In this document: in pieces, positions 12,679 through 24,224 of the stretch | Layout of the letters: each line of letters begins with the position of its first letter | How positions within the stretch are numbered: the first letter of the stretch is position 1 | DNA from: Gelatoporia subvermispora B | Lineage: Eukaryota > Basidiomycota > Agaricomycetes > Polyporales > Gelatoporiaceae | Assembly (NCBI GenBank): GCA_000320605.2 | Contig: KB445793.1 | Coordinates: 2,252,803 to 2,316,802 of the forward strand | DNA length: 64,000 nt | Direction of reading: 5' to 3' | Notes under the pieces: generated by a model | The model's database searches: none | Told to the model about the DNA's origin: nothing | Seen by the model: the letters and a program-made list of their open reading frames with translations, nothing else | Translations under genes and position numbers: made by a program

Positions 12679-13953
12679 GACTTGCCGATTCAGTTCTCAG
12701 GAATAGGAATCCTGTCATCGTGATACGGGGACGCAGTGGCAGATATTATCAGGAACCAGCGTACTGATGGCCAAGTACGTATGGATCCACGAAGCTGGTC
12801 TAGGTAGTAAATCAATTTCTGGTTTTCAAGTACTTATGGCCAGGAACTCATAACTCAGGAGTGCGTGGATGGCAGGTGCGCGTGCAGGCTGCTAGTGTTG
12901 AGTCTCGGATCTTAGAGCGCTAATCGACAATGTGGATGCGTACAACGCGCAAGGAGCGCAGAGTGATGAGTCTATTTCATATCGCGCTACGCTCATGAAG
13001 CGCAGTCACGCTGGCATTATCCCATGTTGCTGATGCCCTGTCTGAGATAGAGCTACTGCGACACCGAAACTAGGCGTGGCATCGTAACTTGCTGCAGTTG
13101 GCCAATTGTCGGGGCGGGCTCAGTGGCTATACCACAACGCCTGGTTCCACAGAAGTTCAACATCGCATGGACCACACAATAAAGCGATGCGCAGTGCGGA
13201 CGCAGTCCGCGTGAGCAATAATCACTCGTACACGTGGCCAGGGTCTGAAGGGGTCGAATAGATTAGGTCTCCACCTAAGAGGAGATTCATCAGTATGTTT
13301 GATTTTGATTATGGCCAACAGACACGTTCTAATCCAAATTGAGCAGCTGCTGAACGACGCAGCACGATATCCAATTCCGCGAGACTCATTTGTGGTGAGG
13401 CATATACCGTAGGCAGGAGATACCTGCCTGAACGTGTTATTAGGTCCGTGTACACGTTTGTCAGTGGCTCCGGTACGGCACTTACCCAACGTTGTCCAGA
13501 TACTGAGTATCAAGAGTGCGGGCAGGGACTGAAACGCTCAAAGACTACACTAGCGTAAATGGAGCACATTGAAGCTTTCTGCGAGGCGTATATGCCTATC
13601 TTAGCGTCATCTACGATCACATCGTTATCCGTCTCACGACTTTGCCGCCTGTCCGGGAAATTATGGCTCACCAAGTGAGTAGCAGGCGTTGCGGGCTTTT
13701 ACACAGCATTGGTCCGAATTTGCTCATGTTACACAAGCATCCCGTGTCCAGTGGACTTGCAAGGCTGGATACATGCGTGCGGTTATATTGCTATAACTCT
13801 TCATTTGCGAGATGCCAAGGTATCTCGTCGGAACTTGTAGGTCAACATCACAGGTCTGCACTACAAATATGTGGCAGACGTCTTCGGAGGCGCATTCACT
13901 CCGGCTAGAGACATTCTTTTCAGTTCTGGAATCACACTATATAATATCCAGGA
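12679..13953. other. Intergenic region between ADH2 and TDT-A
   Basis: No gene recognised. From about 13,440 onward it resembles the DNA upstream of TDT-B (from about 50,450), so the left border of the TDT segmental duplication lies here. Confidence 0.55.
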
Positions 13954-15552
13954 ATGCACATAATTCAGCCATATGCGACGTGGAAACCTTGGTCAGAGCG
14001 CATTCAGTGAGTCCTTCGATATACTCGCTGCAGCGGTTCAACTGAGTCTATCTTCTTTCCAGGCACTTTACCTGGTCGTGGTATTCCATAGTGATGGGGA
14101 CTGGCATGGCGTCAACGCTTCTGTACCATTTTCCATACGGCAACGACCACACTGTGTTGCAATACACAGCGCTCGGCTTCGACCTCCTCGACGTCACACT
14201 CTTCTTATTCGTCGGTACATGCTCGGTAGCAACATACATCCAGTATCCCGAGGTACGTAAATGCGCAATGCCTTGGACGTCTCCTTACGCTACTAGCAGA
14301 TATGGCCCATTATGCTGTCGCATCCTACGCAGAGCCTCTACATAGGATGTTTCCCCGCTGCTGCTGCAACTATCATAAATGCTGGAGTGGTGCGTACCAT
14401 ATCTTGCCCTATATCTCTGTTTCTGCACAAAATGAACATCAGCCATTCTAGACCATCAACGAAGTTTGGGGATTTGGCGGCATCCGATTTCTCTACGCTT
14501 TGTGGGGCATGTGGTGGTCAGTCGTGGTACTCGCGCTCCTGACAGCGTTTGGAATGATTCATACAATGTGAGTAGTTACGGGGAAACAATTCGACGATGG
14601 TTTGACATACATTAACGATTAGGGTGGTGCGGCATGACCACAGTATCGGCCAAATGACACCCACCTGGCTTCTACCGGTGGTGCCACTTGGCGCCACGTC
14701 CTCCTCTGGAGGACTTTTAGCAGCTGCTTTGAAACCTCATTCTGCTCACCTCTCCCTCATTACGTCGACATTTTCTCTTGGGGTGCTATTGGCAAGCCTG
14801 CCGCTCGCTATCATGATCATTGCTATGTTCTTCCAACGACTGATTGTCCACGGTCCACTCGATGCACCGCTTGTCCTCTCTGCCTTCATTGTCCTCGGTC
14901 CCATGAGCCAAGGAGGATGGTCGCTTCTGCTGAACGGACAGAACATATCGACTCTCCTACCTTTGCATGTGCAAGGCGACTTCCCTCGATCACCGCTGAT
15001 GGGGCAGATGTTATTTGCGTCATGCTTCGCCGCTGCATTCATGTTGTGGGCGATGGGCATCTGCTGGATTATCCTCAACTGTTTGTCGATCGCCCATGTA
15101 ATCAGGAAGAGTAGATCTTTCCCTCTGACCATGGCGTACTGGGGTCTTATCTTCCCGAATGGAGCATTCTCGCTACTATGCTTGCAACTAGGCACCGTGC
15201 TGGAGAGTCAATTCTTCCAGATTTTTGGCGCCGTCTGGTCTTGTGAGCGTTCAAATCGACGTTGTGAACAAACTTACTGAGGCGTTCCACAGGCGTTACG
15301 ATGACGCTCTGGCTCATCGTCTTCATATGCAGTATCCCGCCGTTCATCGACGGGTCGATCTTCCATGCTCCATATATATGCGATGAGGAGGCAACATTGA
15401 CCTCCTTGAAGGAGGGTGACGAAGAGTCTATAAGCAACACCGGAGAAACAGTTACGCCTGATACCTCGAGTCGCGCTTCGGTGTCGCTCTCCATGGAAAC
15501 CGACATTGCTAGTACTGTGGCGGCGAAACTGTCATCCGTGGCAGAATTCTAA
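13954..15552 (+). CDS. TDT-A: TDT/SLAC1-family transporter (Ssu1/Mae1-like exporter)
   Basis: Six exons (13954-14006, 14063-14252, 14300-14389, 14452-14567, 14623-15242, 15293-15552) encode 442 residues with about ten hydrophobic helices. Family marks are HFTWSWYSIVMGTGMAS at the start of helix 1, WPIMLSHPTQSLYIG, and FPLTMAYWGLIFPNGAF in the second half. This family comprises the sulfite exporter Ssu1, the malate carrier Mae1 and plant SLAC1 anion channels, so a plasma-membrane carrier of a small anion is likely; the actual substrate cannot be told. The cytosolic tail is Ser/Thr-rich and acidic. The start is the ATG that makes exon 1 (MHIIQPYATWKPWSERI). All joins keep phase. It is a close copy of TDT-B at 50,945, and the duplication extends into flanking DNA on both sides. 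Confidence 0.9.
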
Positions 15553-15790
15553 GACATTACATCGATCCAGAGCTGGCGAGACAAAGACAGTACATAACTT
15601 ATCGCTTAATTTATGCTGCACACTACCCTGAGCTCCAGCTGCTGGGAGGCAGTTTATGTTCAGCGCACTATGTAGGGTGGAGGATGTGCGGAGGCCGGAC
15701 ACATATGCAGTATCATACTCCGACCACAATAGTCAACGTGGCGGTGGCAGGTCTGCGCTGAACAGTCAATGTCATGACACTGTCATAGGG

Positions 15791-15850
15791 TAGTCTTCTT
15801 CCTCCACGCTAGTACTTGTACCCGTCGTTTCCTCCTGCTTTCCATACTCA
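15791..15850 (-). pseudogene. Fragment of the K+ channel 3' end carried along with TDT-A
   Basis: On the minus strand this matches the last codons of the channel gene at 52,777-52,840 (around its SKRRVHGPSVEEE end). The stop codon of the intact gene is replaced and no further channel sequence is present. It marks the right border of the duplicated segment. Confidence 0.7.
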
Positions 15851-15851
15851 G

Positions 15852-15885
15852 GAGAACCTCGGCAACTTCCGACATTCTCTGTTCA
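15852..15885 (+). repeat. Truncated copy of an unknown dispersed unit (copy 0)
   Basis: AACCTCGGCAACTTCCGACA and the bases that follow recur at about 19,352. Only the beginning of the unit is retained, directly abutting the TDT duplication border. Confidence 0.5.
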
Positions 15886-16367
15886 AAGAGTCCTTCATCA
15901 CAGCGAGTTCCATTTCAATAGAGACTTTTAGAAATTTTACCTTCAGGCACACCTGTTTACTTTCGGAGCAAACCAAATATCAGGTGACGAGATTGTGCGA
16001 AGGATCTCTCGATGTGCTAGGATGTGCTCCGCAACCCCACATTGAGACGCCTAGACACCCAGAGCGACCGCTCGCCTCACTGGCCTTGTCCCTCATCTAT
16101 GCTCTCGATTTACGGCCCACGGGTAGTCTGCATGACCTCTAACAGTACTTTCAAAAAGCGCATTTCAGAAACTGAGCCCTGAGTAGAAATATGGTCGCAA
16201 CAGTGCGACATGGCTGGGAATCGGGAATCTGAATATTCGGTGGAGCTGTGACGATCACATCTCCTCCAATGGTTTCCTGTGTAGGTTAGAGCGTGCTGCG
16301 GAATCAGCACGTGACATGAAGCCGTTTTTTCCCAAATTCTCTATTGAAATGGAACTCGCTGCAACGT

Positions 16368-16842
16368 TTCCAGGGCAATTCTACATGACCCAGTAGCGTA
16401 CCCAAACACGTGAAGAGTTCATGCCGGAGAGATCCCTCAGAGACGGCAAGATCAATCCCGAAATAAGAGATCCCAGTGTAGCTGCCTTTGGGCCGGGTAG
16501 GAGGTACGTAAACTCCGAACCATTCAGCTAAAGAGTATAGTTGAGCCCAGCCTGGAACCTGTAGAATCTGTCCCGGAAGACATTTTAGCGATGTGGCCTT
16601 GTACATCAACGTAGCATGCATACTGCACACCTTCGAGATCACTCCCGCGATGGATGCAGAGGGTCATCCGATCATACCAGAGCCAAAGATGACCTCGGGA
16701 CTGGCGTCGTGAGCATTACATTTGTAATGAATGCGTGCAGCATCGTAATGATCCGTCGAGTGTAGTCATCCAATGCCCTTCGAATGCACAATCAAACCAC
16801 GGGGAGCTTGGGCAGAGAGGCCCATACTTGGACGTGAACAAA
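16368..16842 (+). pseudogene. P450 remnant, C-terminal exons (decayed copy 1)
   Basis: This is homologous to the last three exons of P450-A (about 23,627-24,101): the HDPVAYP segment, a PER motif, FGPGRR, the heme-cysteine segment ICPGRHF after an intron, and the terminal PFECTIKPRGAW-type exon. A one-base loss after YPNT shifts the frame ahead of EEFMPER, and all N-terminal exons (including I-helix and ExxR) are missing. It is not functional as a P450. Confidence 0.75.
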
Positions 16843-17540
16843 GCACCGTACTCAATGCCTTCGGTTAACAAAGCTGCTTGCCTCGTGAACTCCACCAAAC
16901 CCTGTGCTGCTGATCTGCAGGTAGCTCTGGCCTTCGTCCGCAAATATGTATCTTAGTACTCATGGCTCGCCCCTGGGAATAATCGCCCCTTGATAAGTCA
17001 AATTTGCCATCATTTGCTCATCGACAGCCCGCTTTGTCGCAGCGTCTGCTGAGCCGATGGATAAAAACCTGGACATAGACCTCCGCAATGACCATCAGCA
17101 TCCACGTTCTGATTGTGGATATTCGGGATTTCCGAAAGAAAAGGCGATGACTGGTTGATAAGTCCTCAGGGATGTGTGACCCCAAGGTAGTCCACGGTGC
17201 AGGTGCACTGATAATTCAATTGATTGCTGCGAGATTGTTCCATTGAGTCTTATGTTCTGTGTAAGTGCGCTAGACAAACATACGGCCCGCCCACCAACAT
17301 CTGCTCGGAATTCCATATATGAAATGATGTATATATATAATGCGAATAAGATGCGAAGCCCAGGCCGGCAGTTCAATCGGGGCTGTCTCGACGTTGCTCG
17401 GGTCAACCTGAGGAGAAACAGCCCTTGTATTCATATGTGAGTTGCACAGAGTTCAGTCTTGACTTCACGAGACCTGATGACCTGCGAGTCCGGCATCGTT
17501 CATATTCCCTGAAGAATTAAAACAGTGAGAACGAAAGGTT

Positions 17541-17745
17541 TGTAAGTCCCGACATTCTCTATGCAGAAATTGTGCGGTGTTCTCAGGCCACACGGACCGA
17601 GCTCAACGCGCCACTTCGAATACGCAAGCAGTTCAGTTATTACCTCAAGTCAATGGTGCCTTTGACAGCGGCATGAGAACGGTGCACATGCAATATCGGT
17701 CTGGAAGCCTTCCCAGGTACGCTCTACCTTCTGTGCAGCGCACAC
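17541..17745 (+). repeat. Degenerate copy of the unknown unit
   Basis: It shares CCGACATTCTCT..., TGCA(T/C)GCAATATCGGTCTGG and the terminal CACACATGCC with the copies at about 18,345-18,430 and 19,352-19,523. No consistent reading frame, so I treat it as a repeat of unknown origin. Confidence 0.45.
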
Positions 17746-18045
17746 ATGCCATACAGCGCGACATTATTAGACGTGGTTTGGAGCAACGTGCACTGTCCGC
17801 CTCCACTGGGTAAGCCCTCACACTTCAGATATTCTCATGGCTATCTTAAGTAGCCAATGGCGGCCCACATGGATGCAACAGATAACATAGTATCTCCGAT
17901 GACCTGAATCACGATCTTCCACATAATCCCATAAATTGTGAGCATTGCCTCCGCGGAGGCTCAAATCGATCGATCACCACCCTCACTGACGATATTGAAA
18001 CACAGCGAGTGTGTTTTTGTTTTGTGGCGAATGCGCGTACCCTCG

Positions 18046-18155
18046 TCATGATCCATCGGGTGTAGTCATTCAATGCCTTTCGAATGCACAATCAAGTCAC
18101 AGGGAGCTTGGGCAGAGAAACTCGTACTCGGACGTGAGAATGAAAACGAGAACGA
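18046..18155 (+). pseudogene. P450 remnant, last exon only (decayed copy 2)
   Basis: This matches the terminal P450-A exon (CCTTTCGAATGCAC..., GAGCTTGGGCAGAGAA, CTCGGACGTGA) with its preceding acceptor region. Nothing else of the P450 remains. Confidence 0.65.
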
Positions 18156-18265
18156 ATGGTTGACTGGTCTTATGTGACTGCGGGCGGTCGTTGATGGTTT
18201 GCTGAGACTGGTAGAAAAGACGTATCAAGTCAGTAGTAGATGGGCAGAGTGGTGCCGCGGAGCAC

Positions 18266-18345
18266 GACACTGCTCAATGAATCACAGGAGTCAGCATGTA
18301 CGGTGGTCCTCTCGCACACTCCTCCCACTGTCCCCCGCTTAGGAA
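18266..18345 (-). pseudogene. ICMT remnant, C-terminus only
   Basis: On the minus strand this is similar to the end of ICMT-A (24,225-24,300; QWEEWARRTPYR region), following a decayed P450 end just as ICMT-A follows P450-A. Stops and substitutions make it nonfunctional. Confidence 0.5.
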
Positions 18346-18430
18346 CGAGATCGGGGTGCATGCGATATCGGCCCGGCATCTGTCTTCCGGTCCGCTCAGT
18401 CCTCAGCCCAGCGTACACATGCCTTCGACA
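18345..18430 (+). repeat. Degenerate copy of the unknown unit; holds the empty site of the hAT-like element
   Basis: It contains CCGGTCCGCTCAGTCCTCAGCC and, further on, CGTACACATGCC. The same sequence in the copy at 19,500 is split by the element at 19,524-21,710, so this copy shows the pre-insertion arrangement. Confidence 0.5.
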
Positions 18431-19103
18431 TAATCCGATGCTTGACAAAGCTCAGCGTACATCATCAGAACTCCGCGCGGCAGATGAGGGTGCTCAAGGC
18501 TCATCAGGAAGTCTGACTATTGGTCCCGCCACAATACGGCGTCTAAATACGGCCCGTGTGACAGCACGTACTTCGGCAGCTGCCCTCCAGTAGCTACCGT
18601 TTGACCCTGGACTTTTCTGAGGACAAGAATGATAGCTTGCTCATAAGTCTTCCGGCGAGTCTGCGACGTGGCCATCAGGAACATGACGTATTGACTTAGC
18701 GTGTTTGGCCTTCCTTTTGGGCCTTGATGGCGTCTTGCAATCCTCGCTAGCGCGCGCCAAGTACCTCAAAAGGCAGTCAACACACTGCAAGACGCTCTGA
18801 AGGGTGTTGATATTTCCTTGATGCGTGTTGCCTATAAGCTGCAGCATACCTTCAATGATTCAATGGATGTTAGCGAGAATAATCCGTTGGCTTGTATGTA
18901 CTTGGTAAGTGTATCCTACCAATGACCGCACCACCTGCTAATCAAAATTTTACACGTTCCAAAGCTACCGAAATCTAGTGATCAATGTCTTGTAGAGCGA
19001 TCTGTACAATGTGACTGGCAAATGCGAAGAATTGCAGCGCGAATGGGCATACGTCAATTTTAATTGGGTTAGCCTGAGCGAAGTTACCCCTGTTTTCATA
19101 CAG

Positions 19104-19523
19104 AACTTGCATGGGACGGAGCGTGGACTGGCCTCAACCCCAGCATCGCGGACATCCTGTGGTCCACCTTACCAACGACTGTCATTTCTTGGCCGGTTTT
19201 GTGAGTGGATCACATTTGGGTTGACTGATTCCCTCTGCGACCCTACTAATTTATCGATTCAGGACAATGAATACCCACTGATGAGAGATTGCGACAGAGC
19301 TCTGATAGTATGTCAATTGTGTTCTCTGGAGAAACACAGCGGTGCGAATGAAACCTCGGCAACTTCCGACATTCTCTGCGCACAACTTCTTGCAGTGTCC
19401 TGCCGGGCGGGCATTGCCCGAACATGCAAGTGTTCTCACGCCATGGTGGCACTTACTTGTGACAGCATGGGGACGATGTGCATGCAATATCGGTCTGGCA
19501 GCTGCCCTCCGGTCTGCTCAAGC
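19104..19523 (+). pseudogene. Decayed gene-like fragment of unknown family, interrupted by a transposable element
   Basis: Stretches look exonic: 19104-19200 between a TTTTCATACAG acceptor and a GTGAGT donor, 19263-19307 ending at GTATGT, and 19396-19523 after TTGCAG. The phases of these pieces do not agree and stops appear, so no intact protein can be built. The last piece runs into the element, whose first bases supply an in-frame TAG. No family recognised. Confidence 0.35.
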
Positions 19524-19871
19524 CTAGTGAAAATCGACATTTAGTAGATCGAGATAGATATAGGTAGATCTAGACAATTCCCATGCACCTAGGTAAATCG
19601 AGTAGAATCGAGTCAGAACGTGCGAGACTCCCACGGCGTGACCAAAGCACGCGCGTGCATGGGCGCTTGAGCGAACATTGTCAGAAGTTTCACATGGGGT
19701 ATAATATTTCAATATATAGATTTAATATATTTTGAGGCATTTTAAATACCTATATAAGCTTGGATTGCAGTTATAAGTGCTAGAAAATATAAAATATTGA
19801 CCCTAAAAACTAAAATCTCTGACATTAAATTCTGACAATGACGCGCGCTGTGCAGCGCAGAACCATGCGCT

Positions 19872-19925
19872 GTGCACAGTGCACAGTGCACAGTGCACAA
19901 TGCACAGTGCACAATGCACATGTGC
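19872..19925. repeat. TGCACAGT short tandem array
   Basis: About six near-perfect 8-bp units (TGCACAGT, some TGCACAAT) lie in the left part of the hAT-like element. Each unit contains the palindrome GTGCAC. Confidence 0.8.
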
Positions 19926-20016
19926 GTTGCATCGTCCGTGGCGCGCGCGTATTGCCTTTGAACTGGACACTGCAAAATCGACTTGTGTTGCGAGGGGTTA
20001 CATAAGCGCTGTTCCG

Positions 20017-20688
20017 TCCCCCGTTCTAGCGATAACCTCATACGTCCGATGCTCTCCCCATTCTCGTCGTCACTTAAAGTGAGGTCTGTCTCGTTGCTAC
20101 CCACATCTTCCCCTTCTTCTTATTCCCCATGTTCCCTGGTATATCCTCCTCACTAAAGCTGTGTGCTGTCTATGTGCAGTAGCCTTAGGGCTGTGAGTTA
20201 TCTCTACAACATTTACTTATGTTTCTCATGCAATAGCAGGACATCTTTCTCAGAATGCATAGACAGTTCATATTGGCATCGGTACACTGAACCCGGGTGC
20301 CAAGGATGCAAGGTATATGCATTATTTAGCATCAATAAGGCCGCTGACTGAGACAACAATTAGGATTACAACTTCTTATATGCAAGCAGCCAGAAGCAGA
20401 TGGATGGAGGGTACGAAATGGTGCGTCAGGATAGGGAACAACGGGTAGCGAACAACGGGTAGCGAACAATGGGTAGCGAACAACGGATAGCATGCGGCAC
20501 GAGGGCAGAACGGTGGTAGAGTAATCACGTGTACAACAATCTAAATCGAATAAATTCGAGTCAATTCGAGGAAACCAATTCGAGAGCAGTGTCACGGTCA
20601 GAGGATCGAGCAGTTAGATCTACCTAGGTCGAGGCTAGATTTAACTCATTTTATTGGATTCTACTCGATGTAGGTAGATCTACCTAGG
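20017..20688. repeat. 672-bp direct repeat, left copy
   Basis: Identical by eye to 20924-21595. The copy ends exactly at the N run. See the right copy. Confidence 0.9.
20436..20491. repeat. Four tandem 14-bp units
   Basis: GAACAACGGGTAGC repeated four times with two substitutions, inside the transposon. The same array recurs at 21343-21398 in the second copy. Confidence 0.85.
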
Positions 20689-20923
20689 NNNNNNNNNNNN
20701 NNNNNNNNNNNNNNNNNNNNNNNNNNNNNNNNNNNNNNNNNNNNNNNNNNNNNNNNNNNNNNNNNNNNNNNNNNNNNNNNNNNNNNNNNNNNNNNNNNNN
20801 NNNNNNNNNNNNNNNNNNNNNNNNNNNNNNNNNNNNNNNNNNNNNNNNNNNNNNNNNNNNNNNNNNNNNNNNNNNNNNNNNNNNNNNNNNNNNNNNNNNN
20901 NNNNNNNNNNNNNNNNNNNNNNN
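20689..20923. other. Assembly gap (235 N)
   Basis: A run of N between two identical 672-bp sequences. This looks like a scaffolding gap with unmerged overlapping contig ends. Confidence 0.95.
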
Positions 20924-21595
20924 TCCCCCGTTCTAGCGATAACCTCATACGTCCGATGCTCTCCCCATTCTCGTCGTCACTTAAAGTGAGGTCTGTCTCG
21001 TTGCTACCCACATCTTCCCCTTCTTCTTATTCCCCATGTTCCCTGGTATATCCTCCTCACTAAAGCTGTGTGCTGTCTATGTGCAGTAGCCTTAGGGCTG
21101 TGAGTTATCTCTACAACATTTACTTATGTTTCTCATGCAATAGCAGGACATCTTTCTCAGAATGCATAGACAGTTCATATTGGCATCGGTACACTGAACC
21201 CGGGTGCCAAGGATGCAAGGTATATGCATTATTTAGCATCAATAAGGCCGCTGACTGAGACAACAATTAGGATTACAACTTCTTATATGCAAGCAGCCAG
21301 AAGCAGATGGATGGAGGGTACGAAATGGTGCGTCAGGATAGGGAACAACGGGTAGCGAACAACGGGTAGCGAACAATGGGTAGCGAACAACGGATAGCAT
21401 GCGGCACGAGGGCAGAACGGTGGTAGAGTAATCACGTGTACAACAATCTAAATCGAATAAATTCGAGTCAATTCGAGGAAACCAATTCGAGAGCAGTGTC
21501 ACGGTCAGAGGATCGAGCAGTTAGATCTACCTAGGTCGAGGCTAGATTTAACTCATTTTATTGGATTCTACTCGATGTAGGTAGATCTACCTAGG
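20924..21595. repeat. 672-bp direct repeat, right copy
   Basis: This repeats 20017-20688 with no visible difference, beginning exactly after the gap, and continues into the right end of the transposon. Perfect identity in otherwise decayed DNA favours an assembly duplication over a biological one. Confidence 0.9.
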
Positions 21596-21999
21596 TGTGT
21601 ATCTAGGTAGATCGAGTATATACCTGCCTGGGGGCATTTAAATCTAATATGTCAAATAACTCGATTTAACTAGATTTAACTAGATCTACTAAATGTCGAT
21701 TTTGACTGGGGCTCAAGCTTCTATACAGCATACACATGTCACCCAGCACACCACGGTGGAGATGATTTCGACAAACTGGTAACCTTTACGTCTCCACTTG
21801 TTACGTTCTTGTAAATCAGGCGTTCTCATGGCCAATCAGGGTCCAACGAATTGCATAATATCTCTGGCGTGAATTACAATCTTCGCCCCCGACTCCTACA
21901 AGTTGGAGTGCACCAACTGCGCGGTATCTTAAATCAGATCGAACTCAGCCCTCGCTGACCATATTTAAACTCAGGGAGGTGGATAATGGCTCAATCAAG

Positions 22000-24101
22000 A
22001 TGCTCCTCAGTATTGCTCTAGCACTCTCCGCTGCTGCAGCAGTGGTGTTGCTCCTACTACGAACTCGCGCCAATGCTTCCGCCAATTCCTATCGCAACTT
22101 ACCCTTTCCACCGGGTCCCAAGCCCATACCATTGATAGGAAACGCGTTGGATGTTCCCTCTGAGTATGCCTGGCGCACATATGCTCAATGGACGGACAAA
22201 TATGGTGACGACACATTGCAATGAAACGACCCTCGAGTCAATGTGACGTATCTCGTAGGGGATATCATATGCACCCGTCTCTTCGGCAACACGGTCATCA
22301 TCCTTAACTCTCTTGGAGCTGTCACAGACCTACTTGAGAAGCGATCCACCAATTACTCTGATAGATTGATCACAGAGACTGTCAGGTCGTGAGTACAAGA
22401 TTCCTTGATATACAATACATTCTTTGTTGAAGCAATGCTTCCGCCAGAATGGGATGGGAATGGACCCCAGCGATGATGAAGTATGGCCAAAAGTGGCGGA
22501 ACCATCGGCGACTGTTCCATCAATATTTCAATCAAGGTGCTGTCAAGCAGTATACACCCCAAGACCGGGTGTATGCACAGAAACTCCTAAGGTATTTGTA
22601 CGAGGAGCCGAAGAACTTTGCCCACGATATCCGCTAGTGCGTTGACCCATATGTACTTGCACGATGTGACATTGCTAACATTAACATTTCCTAAACATCT
22701 CAATTTACATGGTAGTCTCTTGAATCTTCGGAGCGAACATTTTGTCGGTTGTCTACAGTTTCGAGATTGCGGAGAAAAATGACAAACACATCGAGGTCTC
22801 CGAAGAAGCAATGTTCGCGCTCGCCGCAGGAGGCCTCCATGGATCGTTCTTGGTTGACCTTCTGCCTTTCTTAAAGCACTTTCCGTCATGGGCACCAGGA
22901 GCACGTTATAAGCAGATTACGAGGCAGTGGAGCATCAGCACTATTGCGATGAAAGAATTGCCGTGGTCGAACGCTGTCATGAGTCTGAACTCGGCTCACC
23001 ACTCCATGTACACTGCCATGATATGAACAACATACAACATGGTTCACAGAAAGATCCCTCGGATCCATCTGTGGTCGCTAGGCTATGCGAACGGATGGCA
23101 CACGTCAAGGACGAAGGTGGCGAGGAAGCTATGCGCGAAGCAGAAGACACGTCGAAGAATGTGGCTGGAGTAGCATATGCAGGTATCTGCTTCAAACGTT
23201 ATCGGCGTCCTTAGCGCATCTCACTGTTGCAAACTAGGCGGAGTAGACACGGTTCGTGTTTCGATAGCAAATGTCTCAGGAATTGATGACCAACCCCCCA
23301 AGTAGACCGTTTCCACTTTGACGTCCTGCATTCTAGCAATGGTGCTTTACCCTCACGTCCAGAAACGAGCACAAGCGGAGCTCGCCAAAGTTGTTGGTCC
23401 CGACCGGGTACCTTACTTTAGCGACAGAGAAACGCTTCCTTACATTGAGGCTATATGCAAGGAAGCCATGCGATGGCAGCCAGTTCTACCGCTCGGCATG
23501 GCCCATAGATGTGTCGCAGACGACGAATACAGAGGCTATCAAATTCCAGCGGGAGCGCTAATACTTCAAAATACCTGGTGGGTCTCCGAACTGATCAGAT
23601 AGAATTCGTTTCACCTTCTCTTCCAGGGCCATCTTACATGACCCAGTAGCGTACCCCGAAGACCCTGAGGAATTCATGCCAGAGCGATTTCTCAAAGATG
23701 GCGCGATTAATCGCGAAATTAGAGATCCTGGTGTAGCTGCATTTGGAGCGGGCAGAAGGTACGTGAACGCTCGAACCAATTGATGTCTACGAGACCTTCG
23801 AGCTTGGCCTGAAATTTCTAGAATATGTCCCGGAAGACATTTCAGCGATCTGTCCTTGTACATCAATGTGGCATACATACTGCATACTTTCGACATTACG
23901 CCCGCTATAGACGCAAAGGGTCGCGCCATTCTGCCAGAGCCAAAGATGACCTCTGGAATGTTATCGTGAGTCTATGCTTCTTGGCGAATGCACACAGTAT
24001 CATATTAATGTACCTTGTGCAGTAACCCGATGCCTTTCGAATGCACGATCAAGCCACGGGGAGCTTGGGCAGAGAAGCTGATACTCGGACGTGAAGACTA
24101 G
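22000..24101 (+). pseudogene. P450-A: cytochrome P450 with a single 7-nt frameshift
   Basis: Ten exons can be placed (22000-22204, 22259-22388, 22448-22636, 22716-22975, 23050-23182, 23238-23251, 23306-23577, 23627-23758, 23822-23965, 24023-24101), the same structure as P450-B including a 14-nt mini-exon. Seen: an N-terminal membrane anchor, the proline hinge PFPPGPKP, an I-helix AGGVDTTVST across the mini-exon, ExxR as EAMR, PERF, and heme-binding FGAGRRICPGR. Exon 4 is 7 nt longer than expected from P450-B. The extra bases lie just after its acceptor (about 22,716-22,727) and put FGANILSV out of frame with a TGA before it, so the protein would be truncated at about 175 residues. Everything else is intact, so the lesion is recent or an assembly error. 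It is convergent with ICMT-A. Confidence 0.8.
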
Positions 24102-24224
24102 AACGAATAAGTGACGGATTTGTGGCAAACTCGAGCGATCGGCGGTTTTTTGCCCAGACTAGCAAATATCGTGGATTGGATTGGTAGAGGGGGCTGCAGC
24201 CAATGTCGCAGAGCGCGGCGTCGC

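Larger units (their letters stand above)
19524..21710. mobile_element. Non-autonomous hAT-like DNA transposon with terminal inverted repeats (contains an assembly gap)
   Basis: Perfect 21-bp terminal inverted repeats AAAATCGACATTTAGTAGATC lie at 19530-19550 and, inverted, at 21683-21703, extending outward to about 27 bp with mismatches (TAGTG / CAGTC ends). The 8-bp direct repeat GCTCAAGC flanks it at 19516-19523 and 21711-21718, the target-site size of hAT elements. The interior is AT-rich, with subterminal AGATC/CTAGG-type motifs, a TGCACAGT tandem array and a 14-bp tandem array. There is no transposase frame. The apparent length includes 235 N and a 672-bp repeat that may be an assembly artefact, so the true size may be nearer 1.3 kb. 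Confidence 0.7.

Noticed and set aside
20436..20491. Regular 14-bp repeats as a CRISPR-like array
   Set aside because: Direct tandem units without spacers inside a transposon of a eukaryote; simple tandem repeat.
19524..21710. LTR retrotransposon interpretation of the duplicated 672-bp sequence
   Set aside because: The copies lie inside a larger TIR-bounded element, no gag/pol frame is present, and the second copy abuts an N gap, so LTRs are unlikely.
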